Part shown: one piece after another, positions 17,708-26,895 of the stretch
Position numbering within the stretch: the first letter of the stretch is position 1
How the letters are laid out: every line of letters begins with the position of its first letter
Assembly: GCF_014397245.1 (NCBI RefSeq)
Contig: NZ_JACLHY010000009.1
Location: forward strand, 124,001 to 188,000
From: Arenibacter arenosicollis
GTDB taxonomy: Bacteria > Bacteroidota > Bacteroidia > Flavobacteriales > Flavobacteriaceae
Direction of reading: 5' to 3'
DNA length: 64,000 nt
Notes under the pieces: generated by a model
What the model saw: the letters and a program-made list of their open reading frames with translations, nothing else
The model's database searches: none
What the model was told of the DNA's origin: nothing
Position numbers and translations under genes: made by a program

Positions 17708-18173
17708 AATTTGGGTTTAATCTTATTTATGAAGATTGTATAAAAACTTTAACCTGCTGCCTAATACGGGGGCATTTGATATAAAAATACTTTTACCGCG
17801 AAATTTTAAATACAAATTTCCTTTAACTGTCTACCTCATTTTTACCAGCACCCAATTGTTATTAGAAGGGCTTGATGTCTAATTTCACACACTTATGTGA
17901 TTGTGGTATCCTGATATCCGTATTTACTTTGTAGAAAAATATAGGATATGAAAACATTAATATACAGGGCGAAAACAACCACCGAATCGAGAAGGAATGC
18001 AGAAGGTACACATCAGGTAAATAGCAAAAGAATCCTTTGGTCAGAATCACGGAGATATATCTCCTAAAAGAGGTTCTGCCATAGGTGCAGGCTATTGGGG
18101 GGAAACCCTTGTGTTAAAGATGTACCCCCAACATATTACGACTTCTGATTATTTTTTAAGTGATTTTAAGGAA
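17708..18173. other. 466-bp intergenic region with a palindrome and possible stem-loops
   Basis: No convincing gene is present; the longest plus-strand ATG frame is a 39-codon one at 17948. Three structured elements lie close together: a perfect 14-bp palindrome GGAGATATATCTCC (18051-18064), a CTGC/GCAG hairpin just after it, and a TTGGGGG/CCCCCAA stem around 18099-18132. The region sits between the 3' ends of the antiporter and the DUF7009-like gene, so it may act as a two-sided terminator, or it may encode a small RNA. Confidence 0.35.
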
Positions 18174-18548
18174 TTATTTCCTTTTGTCCATTAATGGATT
18201 GGGATAATTATCGGATTGATCTTCAATGGTCTCATCCAAACAGACAAAGTCTTTTTCCAAAAGTAAAAATAGTTCCTTACCATTTCCAAGTGAAATTGCA
18301 TTCTGAAACCCAACACGATCGCTAGTTGCCCAATCTTTTTTATCCTGCTCTGGCAGGTACAGGGTAATAGTATCATTTTTAAAAATGGCATCCAGGTTGG
18401 AGATTTGATCATGACTCCGCAACTCATAGTTGAAGATTTGGTCCTTAAACTCCGTTCGCTCCGCAACATAACCTTCAATGCAAAAGGTTTCAACTTCTGT
18501 CTTGGTAAGCCTATATCGTATCGAATTTCCTTTTATCCTGATTTTCAT
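18174..18548 (-). CDS. DUF7009-like small protein of the nitrite reductase operon
   Basis: A 124-residue soluble, acidic protein that begins MKIRIKGNSIRYRLTKTEVE. I place it with the uncharacterised DUF7009-type proteins of Bacteroidota on the basis of that N-terminus; the assignment rests on memory of the pattern. It contains two Cys (CIEGYV and FVCLDE) but no clear metal motif, signal peptide or membrane segment. It is the last gene of the minus-strand run nirB, nirD, DUF4202, histidine kinase, this gene, and starts about 107 bp after the kinase stop. A role in nitrite or nitrate assimilation is inferred from position only. Confidence 0.6.
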   Translation of the reverse strand: MKIRIKGNSIRYRLTKTEVETFCIEGYVAERTEFKDQIFNYELRSHDQISNLDAIFKNDTITLYLPEQDKKDWATSDRVGFQNAISLGNGKELFLLLEKDFVCLDETIEDQSDNYPNPLMDKRK

Positions 18549-18655
18549 GTTACAATTTAATTAAAAACAATTTCTGCTTTTCATCGATTCCATTTTCCTT
18601 TGGAAACTATAATTAAAAACTTCGATTCCAGAAATAATGTGGAATTGAAATCTAT

Positions 18656-20500
18656 TTACTCCTCTTTTTTTATCAATTCCCGGCTGTCCGTTTTATAGTT
18701 GATGGTTACACGAGTTCCCTTCCCTTTTATGGAATTGATAAAAAGGCGTCCATTTATATAATTCATCCTCTCCTTCATAAAGAAAAGGCCCATTCCACCT
18801 TCACTGTTATTTTTGGGTACCTTTCCCAGGATGGAGTCGTCAAAACCCTTGCCATCATCGTCTATAACTACACTTAAAACGTCGTCATTAAAATTAAGGG
18901 TAACCAAAATATAATTAGCCTCTGCATATTTTATAGCATTGTTCACGGCTTCCTGTACCACCCTATAAATATTGGTCTCTGCCAGCGAATTGAATCTAAT
19001 ATTTTCCTCGGTTTTATTTTCGAACAATATGTTTTTTCCTGTGAGTTTTGAAAGTTCATGGGTCATTTTCTGAAGTGCAGGAAATATTCCATGATCACTA
19101 AGCTCAGGAGGGGTTAAATTAAAAGTAGCAGTACGTACTCCTTTGATCAAGTCGCTTGAAAGCGCCTTGATATATTCTATTTTTTCGGCCGTTTTTTCCT
19201 TATTGGCCAAATTAATAGATTCTATATTAAACTTTAAGGCCGTTAACATTTGCCCAATTCCGTCATGAATATCTTTTGCAATTCGTTTGCGCTCCTCTTC
19301 CTGTCCTTCTACAATCTGGCTAGCCTGCAACTGCTTTTGCCTCATGGTCTCCTCATAATTTTCTTTGGTCAATTGAGCCACTTTCATTTGATTCTTTTTC
19401 CTTTCGGTAATATCGGAACACAAAATTAAAATAGACTGTTGGGCAGATTGGTGCATTGGAATAATGGACATATCCAACCATAGCGACTCGCCTTTGGCTG
19501 TTTTTATCTTTATTTCCTCTGTCCTTATATTTTTCCTATTGCTTTTTAATACTTCCATTAAGTACTGTTGTTGCCCTTCATCAGTGGTCAACATTTCGTA
19601 TAATAGCCTATTTGTATCCTGATCATTACGCCCAAGAAGTTCATTGAACTTTTTACTGATAAAGACAACATGTCCATCTTGCTTGGCGCTTGCGAAAAGA
19701 GCAGCATTATCGATTACAAAATTAAGCTCCTGTAATTCCTGCAAAGATTTTTCCTTTTCCTGAAAAAGTTTTTTTATTTCCTGCGCACTTTCCTCCGATT
19801 TCTTTTGGGTGATCATCAAATTTTTGATGGTATTTCTAATTTGTACGGAAAGAGGTTTAAAGATGAAAGATATCTCCAACAACAATATCAGAAGTGAAAA
19901 TGCCAATAAGAGATACTCCTTGAATTTTAAATTTTGTAGATGTGTTTTGCTAAGGGCGTCATATTTATTGACAATGGTATCCATCATGGCCAAAAAGGCA
20001 CTTTCGTTTTTTAGGACCGCATCAATATCCGACTGCTTTGGAATGGAATTTCCATTTTCCTTATAATCACCCAAAATATGCTCTACAGCACCAACCATAG
20101 CATTGTAGTGCGGGTTTATATTTTCAAATAGAACTTTAACCTCCTCGTTTTCTGCCTTCGAAATACCCATGGCCATATCACCAAATTGCAATGTCTCATG
20201 GGCGTTCTTCCAAACGGATAGAGTTTCACCTAATTCTGTAATGACTTGGACGCGCTGTGAAGCATCCGCGCTTTCCTTTAACAGAAGTACTTCTTTGGTC
20301 AATTTTTGACTGTAGGCCCTTTGTCTACCCGCTATGTTGATTACTTTGGAATCATCCAATTGGGAATTCAAATGATTTTGAATAAGAATTTGGGCAAATA
20401 TTATGCTAAGGGCAATGGTAGCCAACGCAAATAAATACCATTTACGGACCCTTAAAAAGGTGGAGGTGTCCAATGGTGTAAGTAATTTATCGTTGTTCAT
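18656..20500 (-). CDS. NarX-like sensor histidine kinase with PilJ-type nitrate-sensor domain and PAS domain
   Basis: An inner-membrane sensor kinase of 614 residues. TM1 is at about 21-41, a periplasmic four-helix PilJ/NarX-type domain at about 42-195, TM2 at about 196-216, a coiled linker, a PAS domain at about 262-375, HisKA_3 with phospho-acceptor His412 in DIHDGIGQ, and a C-terminal HATPase ([28 protein letters not shown]). The segment [14 protein letters not shown] at 55-68 corresponds to the P-box that binds nitrate or nitrite in NarX and related sensors. The gene lies in the nirBD operon, so it probably senses external nitrate or nitrite and controls its own pathway. The likely partner is the NarL-type regulator at 28407. 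Ligand and partner are inferred. Confidence 0.87.
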   Translation of the reverse strand: MNNDKLLTPLDTSTFLRVRKWYLFALATIALSIIFAQILIQNHLNSQLDDSKVINIAGRQRAYSQKLTKEVLLLKESADASQRVQVITELGETLSVWKNAHETLQFGDMAMGISKAENEEVKVLFENINPHYNAMVGAVEHILGDYKENGNSIPKQSDIDAVLKNESAFLAMMDTIVNKYDALSKTHLQNLKFKEYLLLAFSLLILLLEISFIFKPLSVQIRNTIKNLMITQKKSEESAQEIKKLFQEKEKSLQELQELNFVIDNAALFASAKQDGHVVFISKKFNELLGRNDQDTNRLLYEMLTTDEGQQQYLMEVLKSNRKNIRTEEIKIKTAKGESLWLDMSIIPMHQSAQQSILILCSDITERKKNQMKVAQLTKENYEETMRQKQLQASQIVEGQEEERKRIAKDIHDGIGQMLTALKFNIESINLANKEKTAEKIEYIKALSSDLIKGVRTATFNLTPPELSDHGIFPALQKMTHELSKLTGKNILFENKTEENIRFNSLAETNIYRVVQEAVNNAIKYAEANYILVTLNFNDDVLSVVIDDDGKGFDDSILGKVPKNNSEGGMGLFFMKERMNYINGRLFINSIKGKGTRVTINYKTDSRELIKKEE

Positions 20501-20528
20501 TTCCCAAATTCTGTTGCTAAAATAGTTG

Positions 20529-21116
20529 CTATCCCTGCAGTGCTTTACCTATAAGCTGTAGGGACTCCTGAGAAAGGGGTAACTTTAATGCAGCTTCATG
20601 GCCTTTTTCGGACATTTTTCGCCATGTTTTTTGAAGGATATCCATTAGTTTTTCCTCAGGGTATTTATGGGAAAACGGTTCAAAATAGAATTCTAGGAAT
20701 ACAAGACAAATAACATCTTCCAAAGTCTGTGTATCGGCATTTTTTTTAAGTTGTTTCTTTTCCAATAAAAAACCTACCTGATCTATCATTTCTTGATTAT
20801 ACCCCACCTTCTTAAGGATTGCACCGGCCTTGTCCGCATGAAACTTTTTTAGGTCCTGTCGCCATTTTAGATATCCTGTCCTGTTCATTTCATAGGATTC
20901 CCTAGGGATCTCCCATCTTCTGATATGCTGGCACCTCGCCGTTAGTTGAAGGGCCTCGGAAGATTCCGGAGCAAATGTTTTTAGTTTATCTGTCATCCTT
21001 ATGGCGTACAGCAACTCTTTTGGATATTCCTTGCCCTGCCACATCTCTGTATTGGGGTCATTTTCATTAGCTTCGTCGAACAGACGGAAGGCTTCATTAA
21101 GTTTTTCTGAGGCCAT
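20529..21116 (-). CDS. DUF4202 family protein
   Basis: A 195-residue soluble protein of the DUF4202 family. Conserved His/Arg/Glu positions are visible in [13 protein letters not shown] (around 64-76) and [13 protein letters not shown] (around 90-102), followed by a helical half with [14 protein letters not shown]. The motif pattern looks like a metal-dependent, HD-like helical fold, but no activity is known to me. It lies between nirD (25-bp gap) and the NarX-like kinase (28-bp gap), so it is tightly embedded in the nitrite reductase operon. Position suggests an accessory function in nitrate or nitrite assimilation. Family confidence is high; role unknown. Confidence 0.82.
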   Translation of the reverse strand: MASEKLNEAFRLFDEANENDPNTEMWQGKEYPKELLYAIRMTDKLKTFAPESSEALQLTARCQHIRRWEIPRESYEMNRTGYLKWRQDLKKFHADKAGAILKKVGYNQEMIDQVGFLLEKKQLKKNADTQTLEDVICLVFLEFYFEPFSHKYPEEKLMDILQKTWRKMSEKGHEAALKLPLSQESLQLIGKALQG

Positions 21117-21140
21117 GATTTATATTGGTTTTTTCCAAAG

Positions 21141-21518
21141 CTATTCAGAAAAACCAATATAAACAAAGCCATCCTCTATTTTAACCGGATATGTCGCTAT
21201 ACGGTCTAGATCTCCATTAAGATGTTTTCCCGTTTTTAAGGAAAAAGAATTTTTATGGAGCGGGCAGGCTACCTTGGGTACGCCCTGATCTTCTCCTATC
21301 ATTCCTCGGGACAGCACCATTTCCATCTTGTGTGGACATAAATTCTGGCATGCATACCAAGTGCCCTCCCTAGTAAAATTGAATACTGCAATTTGTTTAT
21401 CCTTATATTTTACACAGGCGCCACCATTTATAGGGAATTTGACCACAGCAGCCGCCTTGAACCAAATACTGACATTTTCAGATTCTACAACTTCGTAAGT
21501 GCTTAAATTAGATATCAT
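21141..21518 (-). CDS. nirD: Nitrite reductase (NADH) small subunit, Rieske-type
   Basis: A 125-residue Rieske-fold subunit of the assimilatory NADH-nitrite reductase. The [2Fe-2S] ligands are visible as LCPHKM and ACPLHKNSF, the CxH and CxxH halves of the Rieske motif, so the cluster should be intact (some NirD proteins have lost it). It is cytosolic, with no signal peptide. It lies 91 bp downstream of nirB on the same strand, the standard order. The start ATG at 21518 gives MISNLSTYEVVESENVS, a normal-length N-terminus. Confidence 0.92.
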   Translation of the reverse strand: MISNLSTYEVVESENVSIWFKAAAVVKFPINGGACVKYKDKQIAVFNFTREGTWYACQNLCPHKMEMVLSRGMIGEDQGVPKVACPLHKNSFSLKTGKHLNGDLDRIATYPVKIEDGFVYIGFSE

Positions 21519-21609
21519 CTTTTATTATTTTAGATAGGATGCAATTGTGCTGCACCTGTTGTTCAACATATTTATTGTTGGATTGTAAATTAAATCTCCA
21601 GGATTACAA

Positions 21610-24126
21610 CTAAACCCAGGCCTTAGGCATTTTTTGCTCCCTTAGGGAAACAAACTCAATAGTATCATCAGCTTCTTCAGCATTCACAAAATGGCTGTAA
21701 CGGGCTCTAATTTCTGGATTTTCAACGGCCTCTTTCCATTCACATTTGTACGTATCCACCAAATGTTGCATTTCACTGTCCAATTGATCTGCAATACCAA
21801 GACAATCGTTTATAACAACATCTTTTACATAGTCAATACCTCCTTCAAGTTTGTCCAACCATGCTGCTGTACGGGTTAGGGGAGGAGCGGTTTGTATATA
21901 ATACATTAAAAATCGGTCCACGTATTTGGTGGCAGTAATCTTATCCACCCTTTCGACCAGCAACTGTGCGTGCTGTGGATTGGCACCACCATTTCCACAT
22001 ATGTAAACGTTCCAACCACCTTCAACGGCTATAAAACCAAAATCCTTATTCCTTGCCTCCGCACATTCCCTGATACACCCAGAAACACCCCCTTTAATTT
22101 TATGTGGGGAACGGATTCCTTTATATCGGTTTTCTATATCAATGGCAAAAGTTACACTTTCGTCCATCCCATATCTACACCATGTTGAGCCAACACAACT
22201 TTTTACGGTGCGTAACGATTTACCATAGGCTTGACCAGTTTCAAATCTTTCTGCGATCAATTCCTCCCAAATAAGAGGCAATTCATGCAATTGGGCGCCA
22301 AACATGTCTATACGCTGACCACCCGTAATTTTGGTATACAGATCATACTTTTGGGCTATCCTACCAATAGCCAAAAGTTGTTTTGGGGTAATTTCACCTG
22401 CAGCGACCCTCGGAACCACCGAATAGGTACCATTTCTTTGAATGTTGGCCAAAAATCGATCATTTGTATCTTGTATAGTTTCTTGTCTATTTGCGGTTTC
22501 ATTATAGATACTTGCAAAGATAGAGGCGACAGCAGGCTTACAAACTTCACAACCATGTCCTTTTCCAACCTCGTCCAATAAGGAATCATAGTCCTCAATT
22601 TTCTTAAGTTTTACAATATCATAAAGCTCCTGTCTGGAATATTCAAAATGCTCGCAAATTGATTCCTTAACCACTTTCCCGAGCGATTTTAGGGTTTCCT
22701 TGACCAAATCGTCTACCATAGGTTTACAGCCTCCGCAACCCGTAGTTGCTTTGGTAGCCTTGGCTATTGCTTTTAAACTTTCATTGCCATCTTCCTTTAC
22801 GGAACAACATATTTGCCCCTTAGAGACCGCTTCACAGGAACATACAACGGCAGTATCCGGTAGGTCCATAGCACTGCCAAAAGAGACATCCTCACCACTT
22901 CGACTTCCTAAAATTAGGTTCTCAGGGTTTTTGGGAAGGGGCATTTCATTGAGATACATCTGCAATAACATATTGTAATCTTTGGCATCTCCTACTAGTA
23001 TACCACCCAAAAGTCTTTTGCCGTCGTGGCTTACATTAATTCGTTTATATAGACTCTCAGTCTTGTTTTCGAAAATAATGGAATGACCTTTCTCCGCTGG
23101 CATAAACGGAGTTCCAAAACTGGCCACATCCACACCTATCAATTTAAGCTTGGTGGACATATCTATTTCCGCGGCCATAGTAGTTTCCTCCAAACCTATT
23201 ATTTGATCCACGGCAACACCCGCCATTTCATATCCAGGGGCTACAAGACCATATATCATTTGGTTATAAAGGGCAATTTCACCAATGGCGAAAATATTAG
23301 GGTCTGAGGTCCTCATCTTATTGTCCACCACGATTCCTCCTCGGGTACCCATTTTAAGACCGCAACTTTTTCCCAATTCATCCCTAGGTCGTATTCCTGC
23401 CGAAATAACCAACATATCTACATTAAGGACATCATCCTCTCCAAATTCCATTCCTATTACATGACCATTACCCAAAATTTGATTGGTAGCTTTGCTCAAA
23501 TGGATATTGATTCCCATAGATTCCAATTTTACCTGAAGCACCTTGCTACTTCTGGTGTCCAACTGTCTGGGCATTAATTTAGGGGCAAATTCTACTACAT
23601 GAGGTTCAAGACCCATATCCATAACGGCTTTGGCAGCTTCCAACCCCAATAGGCCACCACCTAATATGGCAGCTTTAGGTTTTTGAACTTTCTTTTTTAT
23701 TTTATCCGCATAAGCAAGAGTCTCTTCCAAATCCTCTATGGTCCTGTATACAAATACTCCATCCTTATCCACCCCATTTATCTGTGGCACAAAGGGACTA
23801 GATCCTGTTGCCAACACTAAGTAATCATAGTTGAAGGTTTTTTCGCTTAGGGTTGTTATGGTTTTCGAATTTCGATGAATGTCCGTAACTCTCTCGTTGG
23901 TAAAAAGCTCAATTTTATTCTCTTGGTACCATTCGCGAGGAGCCATTGACAAACGTTCTGCGTCCCCATTTTCAAAATATTCACTCAAATGCACCCTATC
24001 ATAGGCAACTCTTGGTTCTTCTCCGAAAACAATTAGTTTAAAGGAGTCTTGATCTACTTTGGCGACAAACTTCTCACAGAATTTGTATCCAACCATTCCA
24101 TTTCCAACTACAATTACGGTCTTCAT
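21610..24126 (-). CDS. nirB: Nitrite reductase (NADH) large subunit
   Basis: A cytosolic enzyme of 838 residues that reduces nitrite to ammonium with NADH. Domains in order: an FAD/NAD-binding pyridine nucleotide-disulfide oxidoreductase domain (1-310, with VVGNGMVGYKF and ILGGGLLGLEAA), two BFD-type [2Fe-2S] domains (about 420-475 and 485-540), the ferredoxin-like half-domain (about 555-615) and the siroheme/[4Fe-4S] domain. The cluster ligands are intact: Cys644-x5-Cys650 and Cys684-x3-Cys688. It heads the nirB, nirD, DUF4202, kinase, DUF7009-like operon. It is divergent from the siroheme-synthesis methyltransferase, which supplies its cofactor. The shared 126-bp promoter region carries four TACGTA sites. 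Confidence 0.96.
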   Translation of the reverse strand: MKTVIVVGNGMVGYKFCEKFVAKVDQDSFKLIVFGEEPRVAYDRVHLSEYFENGDAERLSMAPREWYQENKIELFTNERVTDIHRNSKTITTLSEKTFNYDYLVLATGSSPFVPQINGVDKDGVFVYRTIEDLEETLAYADKIKKKVQKPKAAILGGGLLGLEAAKAVMDMGLEPHVVEFAPKLMPRQLDTRSSKVLQVKLESMGINIHLSKATNQILGNGHVIGMEFGEDDVLNVDMLVISAGIRPRDELGKSCGLKMGTRGGIVVDNKMRTSDPNIFAIGEIALYNQMIYGLVAPGYEMAGVAVDQIIGLEETTMAAEIDMSTKLKLIGVDVASFGTPFMPAEKGHSIIFENKTESLYKRINVSHDGKRLLGGILVGDAKDYNMLLQMYLNEMPLPKNPENLILGSRSGEDVSFGSAMDLPDTAVVCSCEAVSKGQICCSVKEDGNESLKAIAKATKATTGCGGCKPMVDDLVKETLKSLGKVVKESICEHFEYSRQELYDIVKLKKIEDYDSLLDEVGKGHGCEVCKPAVASIFASIYNETANRQETIQDTNDRFLANIQRNGTYSVVPRVAAGEITPKQLLAIGRIAQKYDLYTKITGGQRIDMFGAQLHELPLIWEELIAERFETGQAYGKSLRTVKSCVGSTWCRYGMDESVTFAIDIENRYKGIRSPHKIKGGVSGCIRECAEARNKDFGFIAVEGGWNVYICGNGGANPQHAQLLVERVDKITATKYVDRFLMYYIQTAPPLTRTAAWLDKLEGGIDYVKDVVINDCLGIADQLDSEMQHLVDTYKCEWKEAVENPEIRARYSHFVNAEEADDTIEFVSLREQKMPKAWV

Positions 24127-24144
24127 ACTTCTACGTTTAAATGT

Positions 24145-24206
24145 TACGTAGCAATATTACGTATTATTACGTAATAATAATGTGTTTTTATAAAAATAAA
24201 TACGTA
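24145..24206. promoter_or_regulatory. Cluster of four TACGTA sites between nirB and the SUMT gene, with an 18-bp perfect palindrome
   Basis: TACGTA occurs at 24145, 24158, 24168 and 24201. The third copy is the centre of the perfect palindrome TATTATTACGTAATAATA (24162-24179). On the minus strand a TAATATTG near-match to the TAnnTTTG box (24159 to 24152) starts 14 bp downstream of that TACGTA, placing it as the likely nirB promoter. On the plus strand TAGTTTTG (24205-24212) is a full match and a candidate -7 box for the methyltransferase gene, 41 bp before its ATG. The arrangement looks like an operator for a dimeric activator; the NarL-type regulator in this island is the obvious candidate. 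Confidence 0.6.
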
Positions 24207-24252
24207 GTTTTGTTGCGGAATTCTTAATTGAACACCTAAAACAATAGAAATT

Positions 24253-25020
24253 ATGAGCATATCTAAAGCCCCAAAAGTAAGTCTAGTAGGTGCAGGTCCT
24301 GGGAGTAGCGACCTTATCACCATAAGAGGATACAAAGCATTGGAAGATGCCGATGTAATCCTATACGATGCTCTTGTAAGTATGGAATTACTCAATGAAT
24401 TAAATACCGATATCCCAAAATTATATGTAGGAAAAAGATGCGGACAACATTCCTATTCACAGAAGGACATTAATAAATTAATAGTAGAACATGCCTTTAA
24501 TTACGGACATGTGGTACGTTTAAAGGGAGGTGATCCATTTGTTTTTGGTAGAGCCAGTGAAGAATTGGAATATGTAGAGTCCTTTGGGATACCAGTGACG
24601 GTGGTACCAGGGGTAACAAGTGCCATTGCAGTTCCGGCTAGTCAGGGAATACCGGTAACCCGACGCGGAATTAGTAGTAGTTTTTGGGTGATGACCGCCA
24701 CCAAACGCGATGGTTCCTTTTCCGAAGATCTGGAACTCGCCGCTAAGTCTTCCGCTACTATGATCATTCTAATGGGAATACGTAGATTTCAGGAAATCGC
24801 CCATAAAATTTCTCAGTTTAGAAATGTATCGACCCCATTCGCCATTATACAAAATGGAACAACCAGAAATGAAAGCTGTATAACCGGAATACTTAATGAT
24901 GCCGATTCCATAGTAAATCAAATAGATGCAACACAGCCTGGAATAATAGTAGTTGGGGAAGTTGTGGCGGAACACCCCTCATTCTTTGAAGAAGAAATTC
25001 AAAGGGTTCTCAACTATTAA
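24253..25020 (+). CDS. cobA: Uroporphyrinogen-III C-methyltransferase (siroheme synthesis)
   Basis: A soluble SAM-dependent methyltransferase of 255 residues, the length of a stand-alone SUMT. It methylates uroporphyrinogen III at C2 and C7 to make precorrin-2, the first committed step to siroheme. Family landmarks: VSLVGAGPGSSDLITIRG near the N-terminus, VRLKGGDPFVFGRASEE near 90, PVTVVPGVTSAIAVPA and the later PVTRRG, and TMIILMG. Siroheme is the cofactor of NirB, encoded divergently across a shared regulatory region, so this copy probably serves nitrite reduction rather than cobalamin. No oxidase/ferrochelatase gene (cysG N-terminal part) is in the window. Confidence 0.94.
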   Translation: MSISKAPKVSLVGAGPGSSDLITIRGYKALEDADVILYDALVSMELLNELNTDIPKLYVGKRCGQHSYSQKDINKLIVEHAFNYGHVVRLKGGDPFVFGRASEELEYVESFGIPVTVVPGVTSAIAVPASQGIPVTRRGISSSFWVMTATKRDGSFSEDLELAAKSSATMIILMGIRRFQEIAHKISQFRNVSTPFAIIQNGTTRNESCITGILNDADSIVNQIDATQPGIIVVGEVVAEHPSFFEEEIQRVLNY

Positions 25021-25163
25021 GAACCAACTTAGAATGCCTTATTTACAATACTGTAATTAAATCAGCCAATATTCTGAAATTTCGCAAATGCAAGCTCAAT
25101 ATTTTTTCACCTTAATAAAAATACATCCAATTTCCATAATTACGCAACAATAATAAGTAATAA

Positions 25164-25185
25164 TACGTAGAAATACTTACTTTTG
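25164..25185 (+). promoter_or_regulatory. narK promoter: TACGTA site and TACTTTTG -7 box
   Basis: TACGTA (25164-25169) is followed, start to start 14 bp later, by TACTTTTG (25178-25185), a full match to TAnnTTTG, 42 bp before the narK ATG. AAGTA and TACTT flank the TACGTA as outer inverted arms. No good -33 TTG is present, which fits activator dependence. Confidence 0.55.
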
Positions 25186-25226
25186 AATTGTTGAATGAAA
25201 TAACTAATCCTAAAAACAATTCAGTT

Positions 25227-26645
25227 ATGAAAGAATTTGTCTCTGCCAAAGCTACGAAATTAGAACTTTTAAACTTAAAGAGCGTTCCTATACGTACATT
25301 TTGGATAACCTCTATAGCCTTCTTCATTTGTTTCTTTGCCTGGTTCGGTATTGTCCCTTTTATGCCGGACGTAGTTAAGGACTTGGGCTTGACCCCAACA
25401 CAAAAATGGAACTCCATTATTTTAGCAGTTTCTGGAACCGTGTTTGCTCGATTGTTAATAGGTAAGTTATGTGATAAATACGGCCCTAGATTATGTTATA
25501 CGTATTTATTGATACTTGGTTCCATACCAGTGATACTTCTGGGTTTTGTACAAACCCCGCTTCAATTTCTAATATGTAGGTTGTTTATTGGCTTTATAGG
25601 AGCTTCGTTCGTAATAACACAATTCCATACTTCCATAATGTTTGCTCCCAATATTGTGGGTACGGCAAATGCCACTTCTGCCGGTTGGGGTAATCTAGGA
25701 GGAGGAGCCAATCGCTTAGGCATGCCATTAATTGCTGCTGGGGTTATCAGTTTCGGTATTTCCGAAGAAATAGCTTGGCGGTATTCTATGGTAATAGCCG
25801 GAGTTATTTGCCTGTCAATGGGTATTATTTATTATTTCTTTACCAAAGATACTCCAGAAGGCAATTTTAAAGAATTAAAGGAAGAAGGAAAAATGCCCCG
25901 CTTAAAAAAAGATGAAGTGTCTTTCCTAAGTACATTAAAGGATTATAGGGTGTGGATTCTATTTTTGGTATATGCAGCCTGTTTTGGAATTGAGCTGACC
26001 GTGTATGGCACCATGGATGATTATCTTCAGAATAGATTTGGTCTTGACCGCTCAACAGCAGGTAACTTGGTGTTATCCTTTGCCCTAATGAACATTTTTG
26101 CCAGGACTTTAGGTGGATATTTTGGCGATCTTTTCGGAAAGTTTCGTGGCCTACGTGGCAGGGTTATTTTTCTTGCCTTGATATTGGCGGCCGAAGGAGT
26201 AATGCTTTCTGTCTTTTCCTTAACCACCAGTTTGGTGTTCGGAATGATATTTTTAATAGCATTTAGCCTCACAGTTCAAATGGCGGAAGGTGCCACCTTC
26301 TCGGTAGTTCCTTTCATTAACAAAAAGGCTATAGGGTCCATTTCCGGAATTGTGGGTGCAGGTGGAAATGTTGGTGCTTTTTTGGCCGCCATGTTATTGA
26401 AATCCAAATCGGCAGTGGCAGAGAGTGCAGCCATAGCGGCTAACAGCGAATTAGGCGAACAAGCTGTTAAGGCAGCTCAGACCACGGCAGCAGCTTCAGC
26501 AGTTTCCAATGGGTTCTTTATTATAGGTGGATTTATAGTGAGTGCAGCCGTATTATCCCTGGCCATTAGGTTTGCTACATCCGAAGAAAAAGCCGTCATC
26601 GATGAAACCAAAGCTGAACTTGCATTATCAGGTATGGATAAATAG
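25227..26645 (+). CDS. narK: Nitrate/nitrite transporter, NarK-type MFS
   Basis: An inner-membrane MFS permease of 472 residues. It starts at the ATG at 25227 (MKEFVSAKATK); the upstream TTG at 25188 overlaps the candidate promoter. Twelve membrane segments are visible. Nitrate-porter signatures are present: FAWFGIVPFMPDVVKDLGLTPTQ in TM1, RxxxGKLCDKYGPR in the first loop, GNLGGGANRLGMPL in TM5 and SGIVGAGGNVGAFLAA in TM11. The glycine-rich nitrate signatures strongly support nitrate/nitrite transport. The promoter shares the TACGTA element with nirB and the nitrate reductase gene. The porin gene downstream is separated by 250 bp containing a long inverted repeat. Confidence 0.94.
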   Translation: MKEFVSAKATKLELLNLKSVPIRTFWITSIAFFICFFAWFGIVPFMPDVVKDLGLTPTQKWNSIILAVSGTVFARLLIGKLCDKYGPRLCYTYLLILGSIPVILLGFVQTPLQFLICRLFIGFIGASFVITQFHTSIMFAPNIVGTANATSAGWGNLGGGANRLGMPLIAAGVISFGISEEIAWRYSMVIAGVICLSMGIIYYFFTKDTPEGNFKELKEEGKMPRLKKDEVSFLSTLKDYRVWILFLVYAACFGIELTVYGTMDDYLQNRFGLDRSTAGNLVLSFALMNIFARTLGGYFGDLFGKFRGLRGRVIFLALILAAEGVMLSVFSLTTSLVFGMIFLIAFSLTVQMAEGATFSVVPFINKKAIGSISGIVGAGGNVGAFLAAMLLKSKSAVAESAAIAANSELGEQAVKAAQTTAAASAVSNGFFIIGGFIVSAAVLSLAIRFATSEEKAVIDETKAELALSGMDK

Positions 26646-26707
26646 GAGGGCAGCTAAATGGGATGTTTTCCCAAAATAGAACCCAATTCATTGAAATTCA
26701 AATCCAA

Positions 26708-26744
26708 TTACGGAATCAGCAATTATTAATACCTAATTCCGTAA
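26708..26744 (+). other. 9-bp inverted repeat between narK and the porin gene
   Basis: TTACGGAAT and ATTCCGTAA are perfect complementary arms with a 19-nt AT-rich loop. No T-tract follows, so it is not a standard intrinsic terminator. It could stabilise or end the narK message, or be a protein-binding site for the porin promoter. Confidence 0.5.
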
Positions 26745-26895
26745 ACCTGACCAAAATATGAAATAAGCCATAATAGTTCTTGATTTGAACTGAAATCAAC
26801 GATTCACGAACACCAAAAATTAAATTAAAAATTCGTGAGTAAAAGTTTAATGGCGAATTACATCTGGCCTCTTAAAAACAAATACATAAAAACAG

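Noticed and set aside
17870-17900. TCACA-N6-TGTGA near 17882 as a possible CRP site.
   Set aside because: The half-sites are in the inverse orientation to a CRP site, and the location is downstream of converging genes.
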